Numbered from the stretch's first letter, positions 27,148 to 39,109 are shown. The stretch: 64,000 nucleotides of DNA from Leucobacter rhizosphaerae (GCF_022919175.1 NZ_CP095043.1:2790001-2854000); one strand, 5' to 3'. Program-made: numbers and translations. Notes: a model not told the origin generated them from the letters alone.

Positions 27148-27223
27148 ATTCCGGCGGAGATTTCGCCTACGCAGGAGCGAAATGCCGGAAACCGTCCTCC
27201 GTACGTGAGATCTCCGCCGCAAT
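27148..27223. repeat. Dispersed palindrome family B, copy 1
   Basis: Imperfect 20-nt arms at 27148-27167 (ATTCCGGCGGAGATTTCGCC) and 27204-27223 around a 36-nt centre containing GGAGCGAAA. The right arm contains GTGAGATCTCCGC. A second copy in the opposite orientation is at 39009-39086. It lies upstream of both flanking genes, so termination cannot be its role here. Confidence 0.85.
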
Positions 27224-27300
27224 TGACGTGGAACCGTGCCCCGGAGCCACACGCAGCCGATCCCGAACCCGTGAAATGAGTCAAGTCGGGTCATTGCGAC

Positions 27301-27306
27301 CATAAT
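27301..27306 (+). promoter_or_regulatory. -10 element of mtrA (leaderless)
   Basis: CATAAT, then 7 nt, then the ATG at 27314. This spacing supports 27314 rather than the in-frame ATG at 27305, which overlaps the element. Confidence 0.5.
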
Positions 27307-27313
27307 GGGACTC

Positions 27314-27997
27314 ATGAGCGCGCGGATCTTGGTGGTAGACGACGATCGAGCCCTTGCCGAGATGCTGGGCATGGTGCTGCAGGCGGAGGGATTCCTCACG
27401 GACCACTCCGCCGACGGGGCCGAGGCGGTCGAGAAGTTCCGCGAGGTGCGCCCCGATCTCGTGCTGCTCGACGTCATGCTCCCCGGGCTCGACGGCATCG
27501 AGGTGTGCGAGCGGATCCGCGCCGAGTCGGGCGTGCCGATCATCATGCTCACCGCTCGCACGGACACGCGCGATGTGGTGCGGGGGCTCGAGGTCGGAGC
27601 GGACGACTACGTCGTGAAGCCGTTCAACCCGGCGGAACTCATCGCGCGGATCCGCGCGCGGCTGCGGGAGCCGCAGCAGGAGGCCGCCGAGGCGCTCCGG
27701 ATCGGCGACCTCACGATCGACGTCGCCGCGCACGAGGTGCGTCGCGGCACGACGCCGATCCCGCTCACCCCCCTCGAGTTCGATCTCCTCGTGATCCTTG
27801 CCCGCAAGCCGCAGCAGGTCTTCACCCGCGAGGTGCTGCTCGAGAAGGTCTGGGGCTACCAGTACAAGGCGGACACCCGGTTGGTCAACGTGCACGTGCA
27901 GCGCCTGCGCGCGAAGATCGAGCAGGATCCCGACCGTCCGACCATCGTGACCACGGTGCGCGGCGTCGGGTATCGCGCCGGCACCCCCACTGAGTAG
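27314..27997 (+). CDS. mtrA: Response regulator MtrA
   Basis: A 227-residue OmpR-family regulator. The receiver starts ARILVVDDDRALAEMLGMVL; LVLLDVMLPGLDGIEVC holds the phospho-accepting Asp (~residue 53) and DDYVVKPFNPAELIARI the conserved Lys. The winged-helix domain runs from ~130 to the end (LTPLEFDLLVILARKPQQVF, NVHVQRLRAKIE, TVRGVGYRAG). It acts with MtrB to control cell-wall turnover, osmotic response and division genes. The sensor gene starts 4 bp after its stop, and the mtrA-mtrB-lpqB order is the canonical actinobacterial one. Confidence 0.96.
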   Translation: MSARILVVDDDRALAEMLGMVLQAEGFLTDHSADGAEAVEKFREVRPDLVLLDVMLPGLDGIEVCERIRAESGVPIIMLTARTDTRDVVRGLEVGADDYVVKPFNPAELIARIRARLREPQQEAAEALRIGDLTIDVAAHEVRRGTTPIPLTPLEFDLLVILARKPQQVFTREVLLEKVWGYQYKADTRLVNVHVQRLRAKIEQDPDRPTIVTTVRGVGYRAGTPTE

Positions 27998-28001
27998 CGC
28001 C

Positions 28002-29705
28002 GTGCCGGGCACGTCGAGCCGCTCGCGCCTCGCCCTCATGTGGCGGCGCTGGCGTCTCCGCTGGGTGCGCGCGACGCAGCCCGTGCTCGGCCCGTTCCGC
28101 GCCCGCTGGCGGCGCTCGCTGATGGTCCGCACGATGACGATCACGGGTCTCGTCACGGGGTTCGTCGTGCTCATCGCCGGCGTCTTCATCCTGTCGAGCA
28201 TCAGCGAGGACCTCACGTCTTCGCGCCGGGACCAGGCGCTCCAGGACTCCGCGCGTGCGACCCTCGCGGCGCAGCACGATCTCGATGCCTCCGATGCGTC
28301 GGATCGCGGCAGCCTGTCGACGCTCGCGGCATCGGTCCGCCGTACCGTGCAGGACACCTCGTCGAGCCAGATGGTCTACCTCCGGCGGCAGTCGGGGCAG
28401 GCCACGTTCCCCGAGGCGCCCCCGCCCTCCTTCACGAACCGGATGCTGGTCGAGGCGGTGTCGCCCGAGCTCGCGCGGGAAGTGGCGACCTCCACCGAGC
28501 CGCAGCACTGGCAACCCGTGACCTTCGTCGCCGAGGACGGCACCACCGCCCCCGGGATCGTCGTCGCGTCCAGCCTGAACTTCCCCGCGGGCGCCGGGAC
28601 GTACGACCTCTTCATCGGCTACAAGCTGAGCGACACCCAGGACACCCTGAGCTTCGTGCAGCGCACGCTGCTCATCACCGCCGCCGCCATGATGGCGTTC
28701 ATCGGGATCCTCGTGTGGATCATGTCCCGCGTGGTGTTCCGACCGATCCGCGCGGCCGCGGACACGAGCCGCAAACTCGCCGCCGGTGAGGAGGACGCCC
28801 GCATGCCGGTGCAGAACGACGAGCACTTCGACGTCATGTCCGAGAACTTCAATGACATGGCCGACACCCTGCAAGCCCGGATCCAGGAGCTCGACGACCT
28901 CTCCGAGATGCAGCAGCGGTTCGTCTCCGACGTGTCCCACGAGCTCCGCACCCCGCTCACCACGATCCGGCTCGCGAGCGAGGTGCTGCAGGGTCAGCAG
29001 GGCGGGCTGGCCCCCGGGCAGCAACGGGCTGTGGAGGTGCTCGGTACCCAGGTCGACCGCTTCGAGGCGCTGCTCGGCGACCTCCTCGAGATCTCCCGCT
29101 ACGACGCCGGGCGCGTGACCCTCGAGACGGAGCCGACGAACCTCGTGAGCCTCGCGCACGAGGTCGTGGATCAGCTGCAGCCCCTCTCGGCCGGGGTGAT
29201 CGAGGTGCGCCCGCTCGGCGGCTACTCGCCGGTCGACGTCGACGCCCGACGCATCCGGCGGATCGTCTCTAACCTCGTCGGCAACGCCATCGAGCACGGC
29301 GAGGGGCGCAGCATCGTCGTGTCGATCGACTCGAGCGCCTCCGCCGTGGCGATCTCGGTGCGGGACTGGGGGATCGGCATGACGGCGAGCGACGTGGAGC
29401 ACGTGTTCGACCGCTTCTGGCGGGCGGATCCGTCGCGCAAGCGCACGTTGGGGGGCACCGGCCTCGGCCTCGCGATCGCCCAGGAGGACGCCGCGGTGCA
29501 CGGCGGCACCGTCGAGGCCTGGTCCCGACCCGGGGAGGGATCGAACTTCCGTCTCACCCTGCCGCGGTCCGAGGGCATCACCACCTTCATGTCCCCGCTG
29601 CCGCTGGTGCCGGAGGACGTGGCCGCCGAAGACGGCGATCCGCAGGCGACCGGTGGGTGGCTCCGTCGCCCGTTCCGCCGCACGCGAAGGGAGAAGCGAC
29701 GATGA
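28002..29705 (+). CDS. mtrB: Sensor histidine kinase MtrB
   Basis: A 567-residue membrane kinase partner of MtrA. TM1 is at residues ~46-67 and TM2 at ~223-245, enclosing an external sensor domain; a HAMP domain follows. RFVSDVSHELRTPLTTIRLA is the H-box, NLVGNAIEHG the N-box, VRDWGIGMTASDVEHVFDRFW the G1/F region and GGTGLGLAIAQED the G2 box. The start is a GTG at 28002. The lpqB start overlaps its stop (ATGA). In mycobacteria MtrB senses through contact with the division machinery and LpqB; the same is inferred here. Confidence 0.96.
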   Translation: MPGTSSRSRLALMWRRWRLRWVRATQPVLGPFRARWRRSLMVRTMTITGLVTGFVVLIAGVFILSSISEDLTSSRRDQALQDSARATLAAQHDLDASDASDRGSLSTLAASVRRTVQDTSSSQMVYLRRQSGQATFPEAPPPSFTNRMLVEAVSPELAREVATSTEPQHWQPVTFVAEDGTTAPGIVVASSLNFPAGAGTYDLFIGYKLSDTQDTLSFVQRTLLITAAAMMAFIGILVWIMSRVVFRPIRAAADTSRKLAAGEEDARMPVQNDEHFDVMSENFNDMADTLQARIQELDDLSEMQQRFVSDVSHELRTPLTTIRLASEVLQGQQGGLAPGQQRAVEVLGTQVDRFEALLGDLLEISRYDAGRVTLETEPTNLVSLAHEVVDQLQPLSAGVIEVRPLGGYSPVDVDARRIRRIVSNLVGNAIEHGEGRSIVVSIDSSASAVAISVRDWGIGMTASDVEHVFDRFWRADPSRKRTLGGTGLGLAIAQEDAAVHGGTVEAWSRPGEGSNFRLTLPRSEGITTFMSPLPLVPEDVAAEDGDPQATGGWLRRPFRRTRREKRR

Positions 29706-31375
29706 CCCGTCGGATCGGATTCGTGCGCACCGCCGTCGTGGCCGTCGCGGTGCTGGCGCTTGCCGGCTGCAACGCGATCCCGGGCTCCGGGCCGGTGCAG
29801 GTCGGGCTCACCGACCTCAAGCAGGTCGACCAGCTCGTGCAGTTCAACCCGTCGGGGCCCGTGGCGGGATCCAGCCAGGAGGACCTCGTCCGAGGCTTCG
29901 TGCAGGCGGCGACCTCGAGCAGCGACGACTACTCCGTCGCACGTGAGTTCCTGTCGACGGAGTACGCGGACCAGTGGGATCCGTACTACGGGGTACTCAT
30001 CGACGACGGCAGCCGCCCCTACCGCGACGACGGCGACTTCGCGGGGGTGCTCTCGCTCGCGGCGGCCGCGAACGTCGACGCTCAGGGCCTCATGCTGCCC
30101 GCCGAGCCCGGGCCGACGACCGACATGCGCTTCGAATTCGAGCTCGTCGGTGACGAGTGGCGGATCTCGTCGGCCCCGAGCGGGATCATCCTCGACCGCA
30201 GCGACTTCCTCGCGATCTGGTCGTCGCACGAACTCAACTTCGTCGGACCGGACGGGCTGCTGGTGCCGGAGACCCGCTGGTATCTCAACCGCACCGCCCT
30301 GGCGACGGAGATCGTGGGCGGTCTGATCGAGGGCCCCGGGCGACGCATGCAGGAGTCGGTCCAGAGCGGGTTCCCGGCGGGAGTGACGCTCGTTTCGGGC
30401 ACCGTACCGATCGTCGACGGGCACGCCAGGGTGGACCTGTCGAGCGAGCTCTTGGAGGCGGGCCCCGAGACGCTGAAACTTGTCGAGCAGCAGCTGAGCA
30501 CGAGCCTGAAATCCGTGCAGGGGGTCACCGGGATCGAGTTGCTCGCCGACGGCGCGTCGCTCTTCGAGGGAGCCACCACCACCCGCAGCGAGCTGCGCCC
30601 CTCCGCGGACATCGTCAACGCCGCGGTCGTCAGCGACGGCGCGCTCGGCCTGCTCATCGGCGGAGAGTTCCGCGAGATCGAGGGACTGAGCGGTCCCGTG
30701 CTCGACCTCGATCCCGAGGCGGTGACCCTGTCGTTCGACGGGACCGCGGCGGCGGTGCGCCACGGCGGCGGGGTGACGCGCGTCACGGCCGAGGAGAGTG
30801 CGATCGTCGACGATCGGCCGGGCCTCGTGGACCCGAGCTTCGACGTCTACGGCACCATCTGGACCGTGCAGCGGGCGACCGCCGACCAGCTCCGGGCCAC
30901 GACGCCGGACGGCACCGGGCTTGCCATTGCGGCGCCCTGGCTCGCGGGCCGGGATCCGGTCGCCGTGCGGCTCTCGACCGACGGGAGCCAGATCGCCGCG
31001 CTCGTCGAGAGCCCTGACGGCAGTGTCGTGCTCGTCGCGGGTGTCGTGCGGGACGACGCGGGCGTGCCGCTGCGCACGACCGACGAGGCAGTCGCGCAGC
31101 TCTGGACCACCGGATCGCCCGTCGACTTCGACTGGATCGATCAGACGAAGTTCGCCGCGCTCACTGACCTGGGGAACGCGAGCAAAGTGACGACCGGCGG
31201 ACCGGGTCTCTTCGCGCAGGAGCAGGGTTCGGTGCCCGACGGCGCGGCGATCAGCGGGGGCGGACTCCGATCGCAGCTGCGGGTGCTCGGCGACGGAGAC
31301 GCCCTGTTCGCGTCGCAGGGGAGCGGCTGGCAGCGGATCGACAACGGGATCGAGCTGCTCGCGAAGCGGGGGTAG
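29702..31375 (+). CDS. lpqB: Lipoprotein LpqB
   Basis: A 557-residue secreted lipoprotein. The signal peptide ends in the lipobox VLALAGCN, with the modified Cys at residue ~22. A GerMN-like domain (~200-290, VTLVSGTVPIVDGHARVDLS) and a C-terminal beta-propeller domain (~310-555) follow, as in LpqB of mycobacteria and streptomycetes. It starts in an ATGA overlap with mtrB. LpqB binds the MtrB sensor domain and modulates MtrA phosphorylation, according to work on the mycobacterial family. Confidence 0.94.
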   Translation: MTRRIGFVRTAVVAVAVLALAGCNAIPGSGPVQVGLTDLKQVDQLVQFNPSGPVAGSSQEDLVRGFVQAATSSSDDYSVAREFLSTEYADQWDPYYGVLIDDGSRPYRDDGDFAGVLSLAAAANVDAQGLMLPAEPGPTTDMRFEFELVGDEWRISSAPSGIILDRSDFLAIWSSHELNFVGPDGLLVPETRWYLNRTALATEIVGGLIEGPGRRMQESVQSGFPAGVTLVSGTVPIVDGHARVDLSSELLEAGPETLKLVEQQLSTSLKSVQGVTGIELLADGASLFEGATTTRSELRPSADIVNAAVVSDGALGLLIGGEFREIEGLSGPVLDLDPEAVTLSFDGTAAAVRHGGGVTRVTAEESAIVDDRPGLVDPSFDVYGTIWTVQRATADQLRATTPDGTGLAIAAPWLAGRDPVAVRLSTDGSQIAALVESPDGSVVLVAGVVRDDAGVPLRTTDEAVAQLWTTGSPVDFDWIDQTKFAALTDLGNASKVTTGGPGLFAQEQGSVPDGAAISGGGLRSQLRVLGDGDALFASQGSGWQRIDNGIELLAKRG

Positions 31376-31376
31376 G

Positions 31377-31410
31377 CGCGGCTCGACGCGGCTCGACGCG
31401 GCTCGACACG
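31377..31410. repeat. Short tandem repeat
   Basis: A 10-bp unit (CGCGGCTCGA) repeated three times with a partial fourth, just after the lpqB stop codon. Confidence 0.8.
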
Positions 31411-31541
31411 GGAAGTCGGGTCGGCGGGTCCGGGCGCCGAATCTTCGCTCACAGGATCGGCAGGGGCTCCGGATCGCACGGGAAGTCCACCGAACATGGC
31501 CGGGAGGTCTGTTGCTGGTCAATGGGCAGCAGACTGGGGCG

Positions 31542-32306
31542 ATGCCAAACTTCCCGACGCTCCGAGAGCTCCTGCTCGACGTATTGGCCATCCTCTGGCC
31601 GACCGCGTGCGTCGGCTGCGGTGCGGCCGATCGCGACTGCTGCGCTCGGTGCGTGGCGGAGGTGCGCGCCGCAGCGCCCGTGCGCAGACGCACGATGGGG
31701 GTGCCGGTGTTCGTGCGCGGCGAGTACGCCGGGGTGCTGCGCGCCCTGCTCGTCGCGTTCAAGCACGAGTACCGGTTCGGGTTCCGACGCCAGCTGGGTC
31801 CTGCCCTCCGGGCTCCGCTGGTCGAGGCGATGGCGCTCGCCCGCCCCGGCCGACCCCCGCTGCTCGTGGCGGCACCGTCGCGACCCGCGGGCACGCGCGC
31901 TCGCGGCTTCCGACCCGTGGAGGTGCTGATCCGAAGTGCCACTCGCGGCTGGCGGATCCCGCAGCGCCGGGTGCTCCGGACGACCCGCGGACGCGTGGGA
32001 CAGGTGGGGCTGGGACCCGCCCAGCGGCGAGTGAACGCCCAACGGATCGCGGTGCGCCGGGGCGCGGTCAGCGCGATCCGGGGCCGCGACATCGTGCTCG
32101 TCGACGACATTCTGACGACGGGCGCAACACTGTTCGCGGCGCGCGAAACCCTGGAGCGCGCGGGTGCCACCGTCATCGCAATCGTGGCGCTGTGCGTGGC
32201 GGAACGGCGTGACACGCGGCCCGCGGCTGAGGGTGGAAACGGCGAGAGCGAGTGGAGTAGGCTTCCGGAAAGGCGTAAGGGTGCGCCACACTGGCCCACC
32301 GCCTGA
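31542..32306 (+). CDS. ComF family phosphoribosyltransferase-like protein
   Basis: A 254-residue protein. The N-terminal zinc finger has Cys pairs in WPTACVGCGAADRDCCARC. A type I PRTase fold follows, with DIVLVDDILTTGATLFAA as the PRPP-binding loop near residue 185. ComF proteins are linked to DNA uptake and processing in competent bacteria, but the enzymatic activity is unproven. Placement between lpqB and hpf is the usual actinobacterial order. I prefer the ATG at 31542 (MPNFPTLREL); a TTG at 31512 with GGGAGG upstream is an alternative. Confidence 0.88.
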   Translation: MPNFPTLRELLLDVLAILWPTACVGCGAADRDCCARCVAEVRAAAPVRRRTMGVPVFVRGEYAGVLRALLVAFKHEYRFGFRRQLGPALRAPLVEAMALARPGRPPLLVAAPSRPAGTRARGFRPVEVLIRSATRGWRIPQRRVLRTTRGRVGQVGLGPAQRRVNAQRIAVRRGAVSAIRGRDIVLVDDILTTGATLFAARETLERAGATVIAIVALCVAERRDTRPAAEGGNGESEWSRLPERRKGAPHWPTA

Positions 32307-32324
32307 GTCAACTGGGAGGTCACC

Positions 32325-32957
32325 ATGGACGTGCACATCCGCGGCAAGAACGTCGGCATCACCGATCGCTTCAAGGACTATGTCGAGTCCAAATCCGACA
32401 AAGTTGACGGGCTCTTGCCCAAGGCCCAGTTCTTCGAGGTCAGTGTGTCGCGACTGAGCGACCGCAGCCCCCAGAACGGCGACCGAGTGGAGATCACGCT
32501 CATCGGTCCGGGCCCGGTGATCCGCGCAGAATCCACGGGTGGCGACAAGTACACCGCCTTCGACATGGCCTACGGCCGGGTGCTCGAGCGGATCCGGCGC
32601 ATGAAAGACCGTAAGCACGAGCACCGCGGCCGCGGCCGCATCTCACTCGCCGATGCCTCCGCGAACGACTTCGACATGCTCGATGTGACTCCGGCACCGC
32701 TCGACGTCGTCGAATCGGTCGCGACCGGGAGCGTCCCCATCGCGGGGCAGGAGACCGGGGACCAGGAGTACACCCCGGTCGTCATCCGCTCGAAGGAGTT
32801 TCCCGCCGAGAGCCTTTCGGTCGAGGAGGCGGTCGACCAAATGGAACTCGTCGGACACGACTTCTTCCTCTTCCTCGAGTCGGACTCGGGCCGCCCGGCG
32901 GTCGTGTACCGCCGCAAGGGGTGGAACTACGGCGTGATCTCGCTCGCCAACGAGTAG
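32325..32957 (+). CDS. hpf: Ribosome hibernation promoting factor, long form
   Basis: A 210-residue protein that inactivates ribosomes in stationary phase by binding the decoding site. The RaiA/HPF N-terminal domain (VDVHIRGKNVGITDRFKDY-like opening through ~100) is followed by a linker and the C-terminal dimerisation domain (LSVEEAVDQMELVGHDFFLF and YRRKGWNYGVISLANE), which marks the long form giving 100S ribosome dimers. GGGAGG precedes the ATG. In actinobacteria it sits between comF and secA, as here. Confidence 0.95.
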   Translation: MDVHIRGKNVGITDRFKDYVESKSDKVDGLLPKAQFFEVSVSRLSDRSPQNGDRVEITLIGPGPVIRAESTGGDKYTAFDMAYGRVLERIRRMKDRKHEHRGRGRISLADASANDFDMLDVTPAPLDVVESVATGSVPIAGQETGDQEYTPVVIRSKEFPAESLSVEEAVDQMELVGHDFFLFLESDSGRPAVVYRRKGWNYGVISLANE

Positions 32958-33027
32958 GTCGCACGGCCCGGCGACGGGCGCGACGCGTCACGCACGACGC
33001 ACAGCAGTGGGTCGAACCCGGAACGAT

Positions 33028-33789
33028 TTACGGGTTCGGCCCACTGTCGCGTTCCGGCGACGTGCGGCGACCGAATCGCAGCTCCCAGCCCCAGCGCAGC
33101 ACGTTCACCAGGGCCTCCGCGGCGATGCCCACGGACATCTTCGACCGCCCGCCCGCGCGCTCCACGAAGGTCATCGGCACCTCGTCGATCGGGCAGCCGA
33201 TGCGCTCCAGCCGCCACGCGAGCTCGACCTGGAACCCGTATCCCTGGGTCGTGAGCGTGTCGAGATCCACCCGCGTCAACCACTCCGTCCGCAGCGCGCG
33301 GAAGCCGCTCGTCAGATCGTGGAGCTGGGACCGCAGCGCGATCCTCGCGACGGCGGTGCCGAGCCGCGAGATGGTCTGGCGGGTCCTCGGCCAGTTCTCG
33401 ATGCGTCCGCCGGGCACCCAGCGTGCGCCGAGCGCGAGGCCGGCTCCGTTCCGCGCCGCAGCGAGCAGCCCAGAGAGCTCGCTCGGGAGATGCGATCCGT
33501 CGGCGTCCATCTCGACGGCGAAGCGGTAGCCCTCGGCGATCGCGCGGCGGAACCCGACGAGGTACGCCGTGCCGAGCCCGAGCTTGCCCGCGCGGTGCTC
33601 GACCCGGATCCGCGGGTCGGCGGCCGCGAGCTCGTCGGCGATCCGGCCGGTGCCGTCGGGGCTGGCGTCGTCGATGATGAGGATGTCCGCGTCGGGCAGG
33701 TGCTCCCGGATGCCGGCGACCACCGCGGGCAGCGTCTCGCGCTCGAGGTACGTGGGGAGGATCACGAGCGCCCCACTGCCGCGCTCCAT
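33028..33789 (-). CDS. Polyprenol monophosphomannose synthase (Ppm1 catalytic domain type)
   Basis: A 253-residue GT2 enzyme moving mannose from GDP-mannose to polyprenyl phosphate. ALVILPTYLERETLPAVVAG opens the fold, LIIDDASPDGTG follows, and FAVEMDADGSHLPSELSGLL has the DxD and the DPMS signature. LTSGFRALRTEWL and VPMTFVERAGGRSKMS are typical of the Ppm1/DPM1 group. There is no C-terminal membrane helix. The ATG has GAGGAG five nt upstream. The product supplies mannose outside the membrane for protein O-mannosylation or lipoglycans; ManA in this window feeds the same pool. Confidence 0.92.
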   Translation of the reverse strand: MERGSGALVILPTYLERETLPAVVAGIREHLPDADILIIDDASPDGTGRIADELAAADPRIRVEHRAGKLGLGTAYLVGFRRAIAEGYRFAVEMDADGSHLPSELSGLLAAARNGAGLALGARWVPGGRIENWPRTRQTISRLGTAVARIALRSQLHDLTSGFRALRTEWLTRVDLDTLTTQGYGFQVELAWRLERIGCPIDEVPMTFVERAGGRSKMSVGIAAEALVNVLRWGWELRFGRRTSPERDSGPNP

Positions 33790-33994
33790 GGAGACTCCTC
33801 GTTCGTCGATCGCCGGCCCATCCGCCGTTCGGCAGCGCAGGGGTCCTGCGCGCTCGTCCGCGACTCTATCCTGGCATCTCCCCAGGTGACGCGCGCGCTC
33901 GGCTTGATAAGCTGAAGCGTTGTCACAATTCGGCAACGACGGTTGTGCCGCGCCTGCGGCTCTCGGCCGAGCAAACCCGTACAGGAGAATCAAC

Positions 33995-36745
<2,751 letters not shown>

Positions 36746-36808
36746 TTCTTCGCTCCCTGAGACACCCAGTCGAGATCCGCGCCAGCGGACCAACCGGAAG
36801 ATTCATCC

Positions 36809-37768
36809 ATGGCAAATGAGAACAGTGGTCGTCTGACCAAAAACGAGCGGCGCGCGCAGGGCCGAGAGCAGGCCCGTCTGGCACGCGAGCAGGAGAAGAA
36901 GCGCGAGAAGCGGAACCGGCTGTTCCTCCAGGGCGGTGTGGTGCTCGGTGTCATCGCGGTGCTCGCGATCGTGGGCGTCGTGCTCGCGCAGTCGATGAAG
37001 CCCGCCGGCCCCGGTCCGGCGAACATGGCCTCCGGTGCTGCGATCTTCGGCAAGGACCTCGCCGTCGTCGAGAGCCCCGCTCTGCAGCCCGGTGACGAGC
37101 GCACGGCGCCCGAGGTGAACCGCGACGAACTGCCGCTGGACGTCACCATCTACGTCGACTACATGTGCCCCGCCTGCGGCGCCTTCGAGCAGCAGAACGG
37201 CAGCATGCTCGAGAACTACGTCGGCAGCGGCGACATCACGCTCGGGGTCTACCCCCTGAACTTCCTCGATGCGGCCTCGCTCGGCAGCAAGTACTCGACC
37301 CGCGCCGGCAACCTGTTCAGCTGCGTCGTCGAGGAGCAGCCCGACGTGGCGTTCAAGCTGCACAACCGCCTGTTGAGCGCGGAGGTGCAGCCCGCTGAGA
37401 ACACGACCGGGCTCACCGATGACCAGCTGCTGGAGGAGGCCGAAGCCGCCGGCGCCGAGCTGACCACCGAGCTGCGCCAGTGCGTCAAGGACGTGCGCTT
37501 CGGCAACTTCATCGCCACGAACTACAAGGCCGCGAGCGAGACCGGCCTGCTCGGCCTCGCCAAGGGTGCGCAGATCCTCGGCCCCGATGGGGCGACCCTG
37601 CAGGAGGCGGGCACCCCGCAGCGCCTGGTCAGCACCCCCACCGTGATCGTCAACGGTCAGCAGTGGAACCAGGCACGCGACGGTGCCCTGGAGTCCTACC
37701 TGCTGAAGGTCAAGGGCGAGCTGGAGCAGAAGAACGGTGATTCGGAGGAGGACTCCGAGACCGAGTAA
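36809..37768 (+). CDS. DsbA-family thioredoxin-like membrane protein
   Basis: A 319-residue protein anchored by one helix (residues ~40-62) after a strongly basic, coiled N-terminus (ERRAQGREQARLAREQEKKR). The external domain is a DsbA-type thioredoxin fold: VDYMCPACGAFEQQNG carries the CPAC redox pair (~residues 119-122) and LVSTPTVIVNG the cis-Pro loop. It probably forms or shuffles disulfides in exported proteins, or holds substrates for such chemistry. It lies just after secA and before tRNA-Thr. VKOR, its usual oxidase partner, is not in the window. Confidence 0.9.
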   Translation: MANENSGRLTKNERRAQGREQARLAREQEKKREKRNRLFLQGGVVLGVIAVLAIVGVVLAQSMKPAGPGPANMASGAAIFGKDLAVVESPALQPGDERTAPEVNRDELPLDVTIYVDYMCPACGAFEQQNGSMLENYVGSGDITLGVYPLNFLDAASLGSKYSTRAGNLFSCVVEEQPDVAFKLHNRLLSAEVQPAENTTGLTDDQLLEEAEAAGAELTTELRQCVKDVRFGNFIATNYKAASETGLLGLAKGAQILGPDGATLQEAGTPQRLVSTPTVIVNGQQWNQARDGALESYLLKVKGELEQKNGDSEEDSETE

Positions 37769-37798
37769 ACTGCTCGGGGCGGCCACGGCCGCCCTCCT

Positions 37799-37871
37799 GC
37801 CGCCTTAGCTCATCTGGTAGAGCAGCGCCCTTGTAAAGCGCAGGTGGTCGGTTCGAGTCCGACAGGCGGCT
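37799..37871 (+). tRNA. tRNA-Thr (anticodon TGT)
   Basis: A 73-nt cloverleaf. The acceptor stem GCCGCCT pairs with AGGCGGC, the D-arm is GCTC...GAGC, the anticodon loop CTTGTAA gives TGT, and the T-arm is TCGG-TTCGAGT-CCGA with a T discriminator. The CCA end is not encoded. The base pair next to the anticodon loop is a C-A mismatch. Confidence 0.95.
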
Positions 37872-37879
37872 CCGCAGAC

Positions 37880-37905
37880 GAAGGCCCCGCTCCGGCGGGG
37901 CCTTC
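37880..37905 (+). terminator. Terminator after tRNA-Thr
   Basis: A perfect 11-bp stem (GAAGGCCCCGC / GCGGGGCCTTC) with a TCCG loop, 8 nt after the tRNA. No T-tract. Confidence 0.75.
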
Positions 37906-37992
37906 GCCGTGCCGGCGGTCCCGCGCCTCGCTCCAGGCCGCTGTGCTCCGGCAGCGGTCTCGCACCGCGGGAACGAGGAGTAGGGTGGGGGA

Positions 37993-38937
37993 GTGCCGCA
38001 GACCACTTCCAGATTCCCCGTCTGGGCGGCCCTGCTCGGATCCGGTCTCGCCGGGATGCTCGTCGCCCTGCAGTCCCGCGTGAACGGTGGCCTCAGCCAA
38101 GAGCTCGGCAACGGCTACGTCACCGCAGCGGTGTCGTTCGGGATCGGCCTCGTCATCATGTGCGTGCTGATGCTCGTGTCGCGCCGGGCGCGCTCCGGCC
38201 TCGGCCAGCTCCGCACGGAGCTGCGCGAACGCCGCCTGCCGTTCTGGACCCTCTTCGGAGGCGCCGCCGGAGCGCTCTTCGTGCTCGGGCAGGGGCTCGT
38301 CGCGCCGCTCACGGGGCTCGCGCTCTTCACGGTCGGGATCGTGGCGGGACAGGTGCTGGGCGGGCTGGTGCTCGACCGGGTGGGCCTCGGCCCGGGCGGC
38401 AGGATCAGCCCGACCCCCGGTCGCCTGATCGGCACCGGGCTCGCCGTTGTCGCGGTGCTCGTCGCCGTCGGCTCGGACCTCGAGAGCCTCCACATGGTCT
38501 GGCTCGTGGTGTTCCCGGTGGTCGTCGGAGCGTGCGTCGCCGGGCAGTCGATGGTCAACGGCATCGTGCGAGCGGCTGCGCGGAGCGCGATCACCTCGAC
38601 CTTCGTGAACTTCGTCGTCGGCACCACACTGCTCGTGATCGCCGCGGCGGTCTCGGTGGGAATCAGTGGCTGGCCGCAGGCGTGGCCGACCTCGCCGGTG
38701 TATTACATCGGCGGCATCGTCGGCACGATCTTCATCGCGATCGCAGCGATGCTGGTGCGCGCGGCGGGGGTGCTGCTGCTCAGTATGTCGAACGTCGCCG
38801 GCCAGCTCATCGCGGCCGTGGCGTTCGAGGCCGGGCTGCCGCTCGCGGACGGGCTCACGACCGGGCTGATCGCGGGATCCGCCATCGCGCTCCTCGCGGT
38901 GGTGATCGCCGCGCTGCCGTCGCGGAGCCGCGGCTGA
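37993..38937 (+). CDS. DMT-family transporter (YdcZ/DUF606 type, duplicated)
   Basis: A 314-residue membrane protein with ten predicted helices in two similar halves. Each half has an ALLGSGLAGMLVALQSRVNG- or VVGACVAGQSMVNGIVRAA-like opening, the hallmark of the YdcZ/DUF606 branch of the drug/metabolite transporter superfamily. It is a likely exporter of a small metabolite; the substrate is unknown. The start is a GTG after GTGGGGGA. It stands alone between tRNA-Thr and palindrome B2. Confidence 0.87.
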   Translation: MPQTTSRFPVWAALLGSGLAGMLVALQSRVNGGLSQELGNGYVTAAVSFGIGLVIMCVLMLVSRRARSGLGQLRTELRERRLPFWTLFGGAAGALFVLGQGLVAPLTGLALFTVGIVAGQVLGGLVLDRVGLGPGGRISPTPGRLIGTGLAVVAVLVAVGSDLESLHMVWLVVFPVVVGACVAGQSMVNGIVRAAARSAITSTFVNFVVGTTLLVIAAAVSVGISGWPQAWPTSPVYYIGGIVGTIFIAIAAMLVRAAGVLLLSMSNVAGQLIAAVAFEAGLPLADGLTTGLIAGSAIALLAVVIAALPSRSRG

Positions 38938-39008
38938 GGGGCTGGGGTGGCTGGGGCTGGATCGCCAGAGTCTTGGGCTGATCCGCGCCAATGGTCGGCA
39001 GGCGCGCC

Positions 39009-39086
39009 AATTGCGGCGGAGATCTCACCCACAGCGGATGCACCAGGGTGTTTCGCTCCGACATGTGTGAGATCTCCGCAGTAATC
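39009..39086. repeat. Dispersed palindrome family B, copy 2
   Basis: Arms at 39009-39028 (AATTGCGGCGGAGATCTCAC) and 39067-39086 with three mismatches, around a 38-nt centre. On the opposite strand the centre contains GGAGCGAAA at the same place as copy 1, so the two copies are inverted relative to each other. Lies between convergent genes. Confidence 0.85.
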
Positions 39087-39109
39087 GGCGGTGATCCCGA
39101 CCCCGCTCT

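Larger units (their letters stand above)
27003..27313. other. 311-bp divergent intergenic region
   Basis: Separates the aquaporin gene from mtrA. It holds family B palindrome copy 1 (27148-27223) and the mtrA -10 element (27301-27306). No small coding frame with convincing content or RNA gene is seen in the rest. Confidence 0.6.

Noticed and set aside
31377..31410. 10-bp tandem repeat as a phase-variation switch
   Set aside because: It lies after the lpqB stop and outside a recognisable promoter; no effect on a reading frame.
29222..32374. Very long open frame on the minus strand opposite mtrB-lpqB-comF
   Set aside because: It is a GC-skew shadow: low-complexity Arg/His-rich translation without domains, opposite four well-supported genes.
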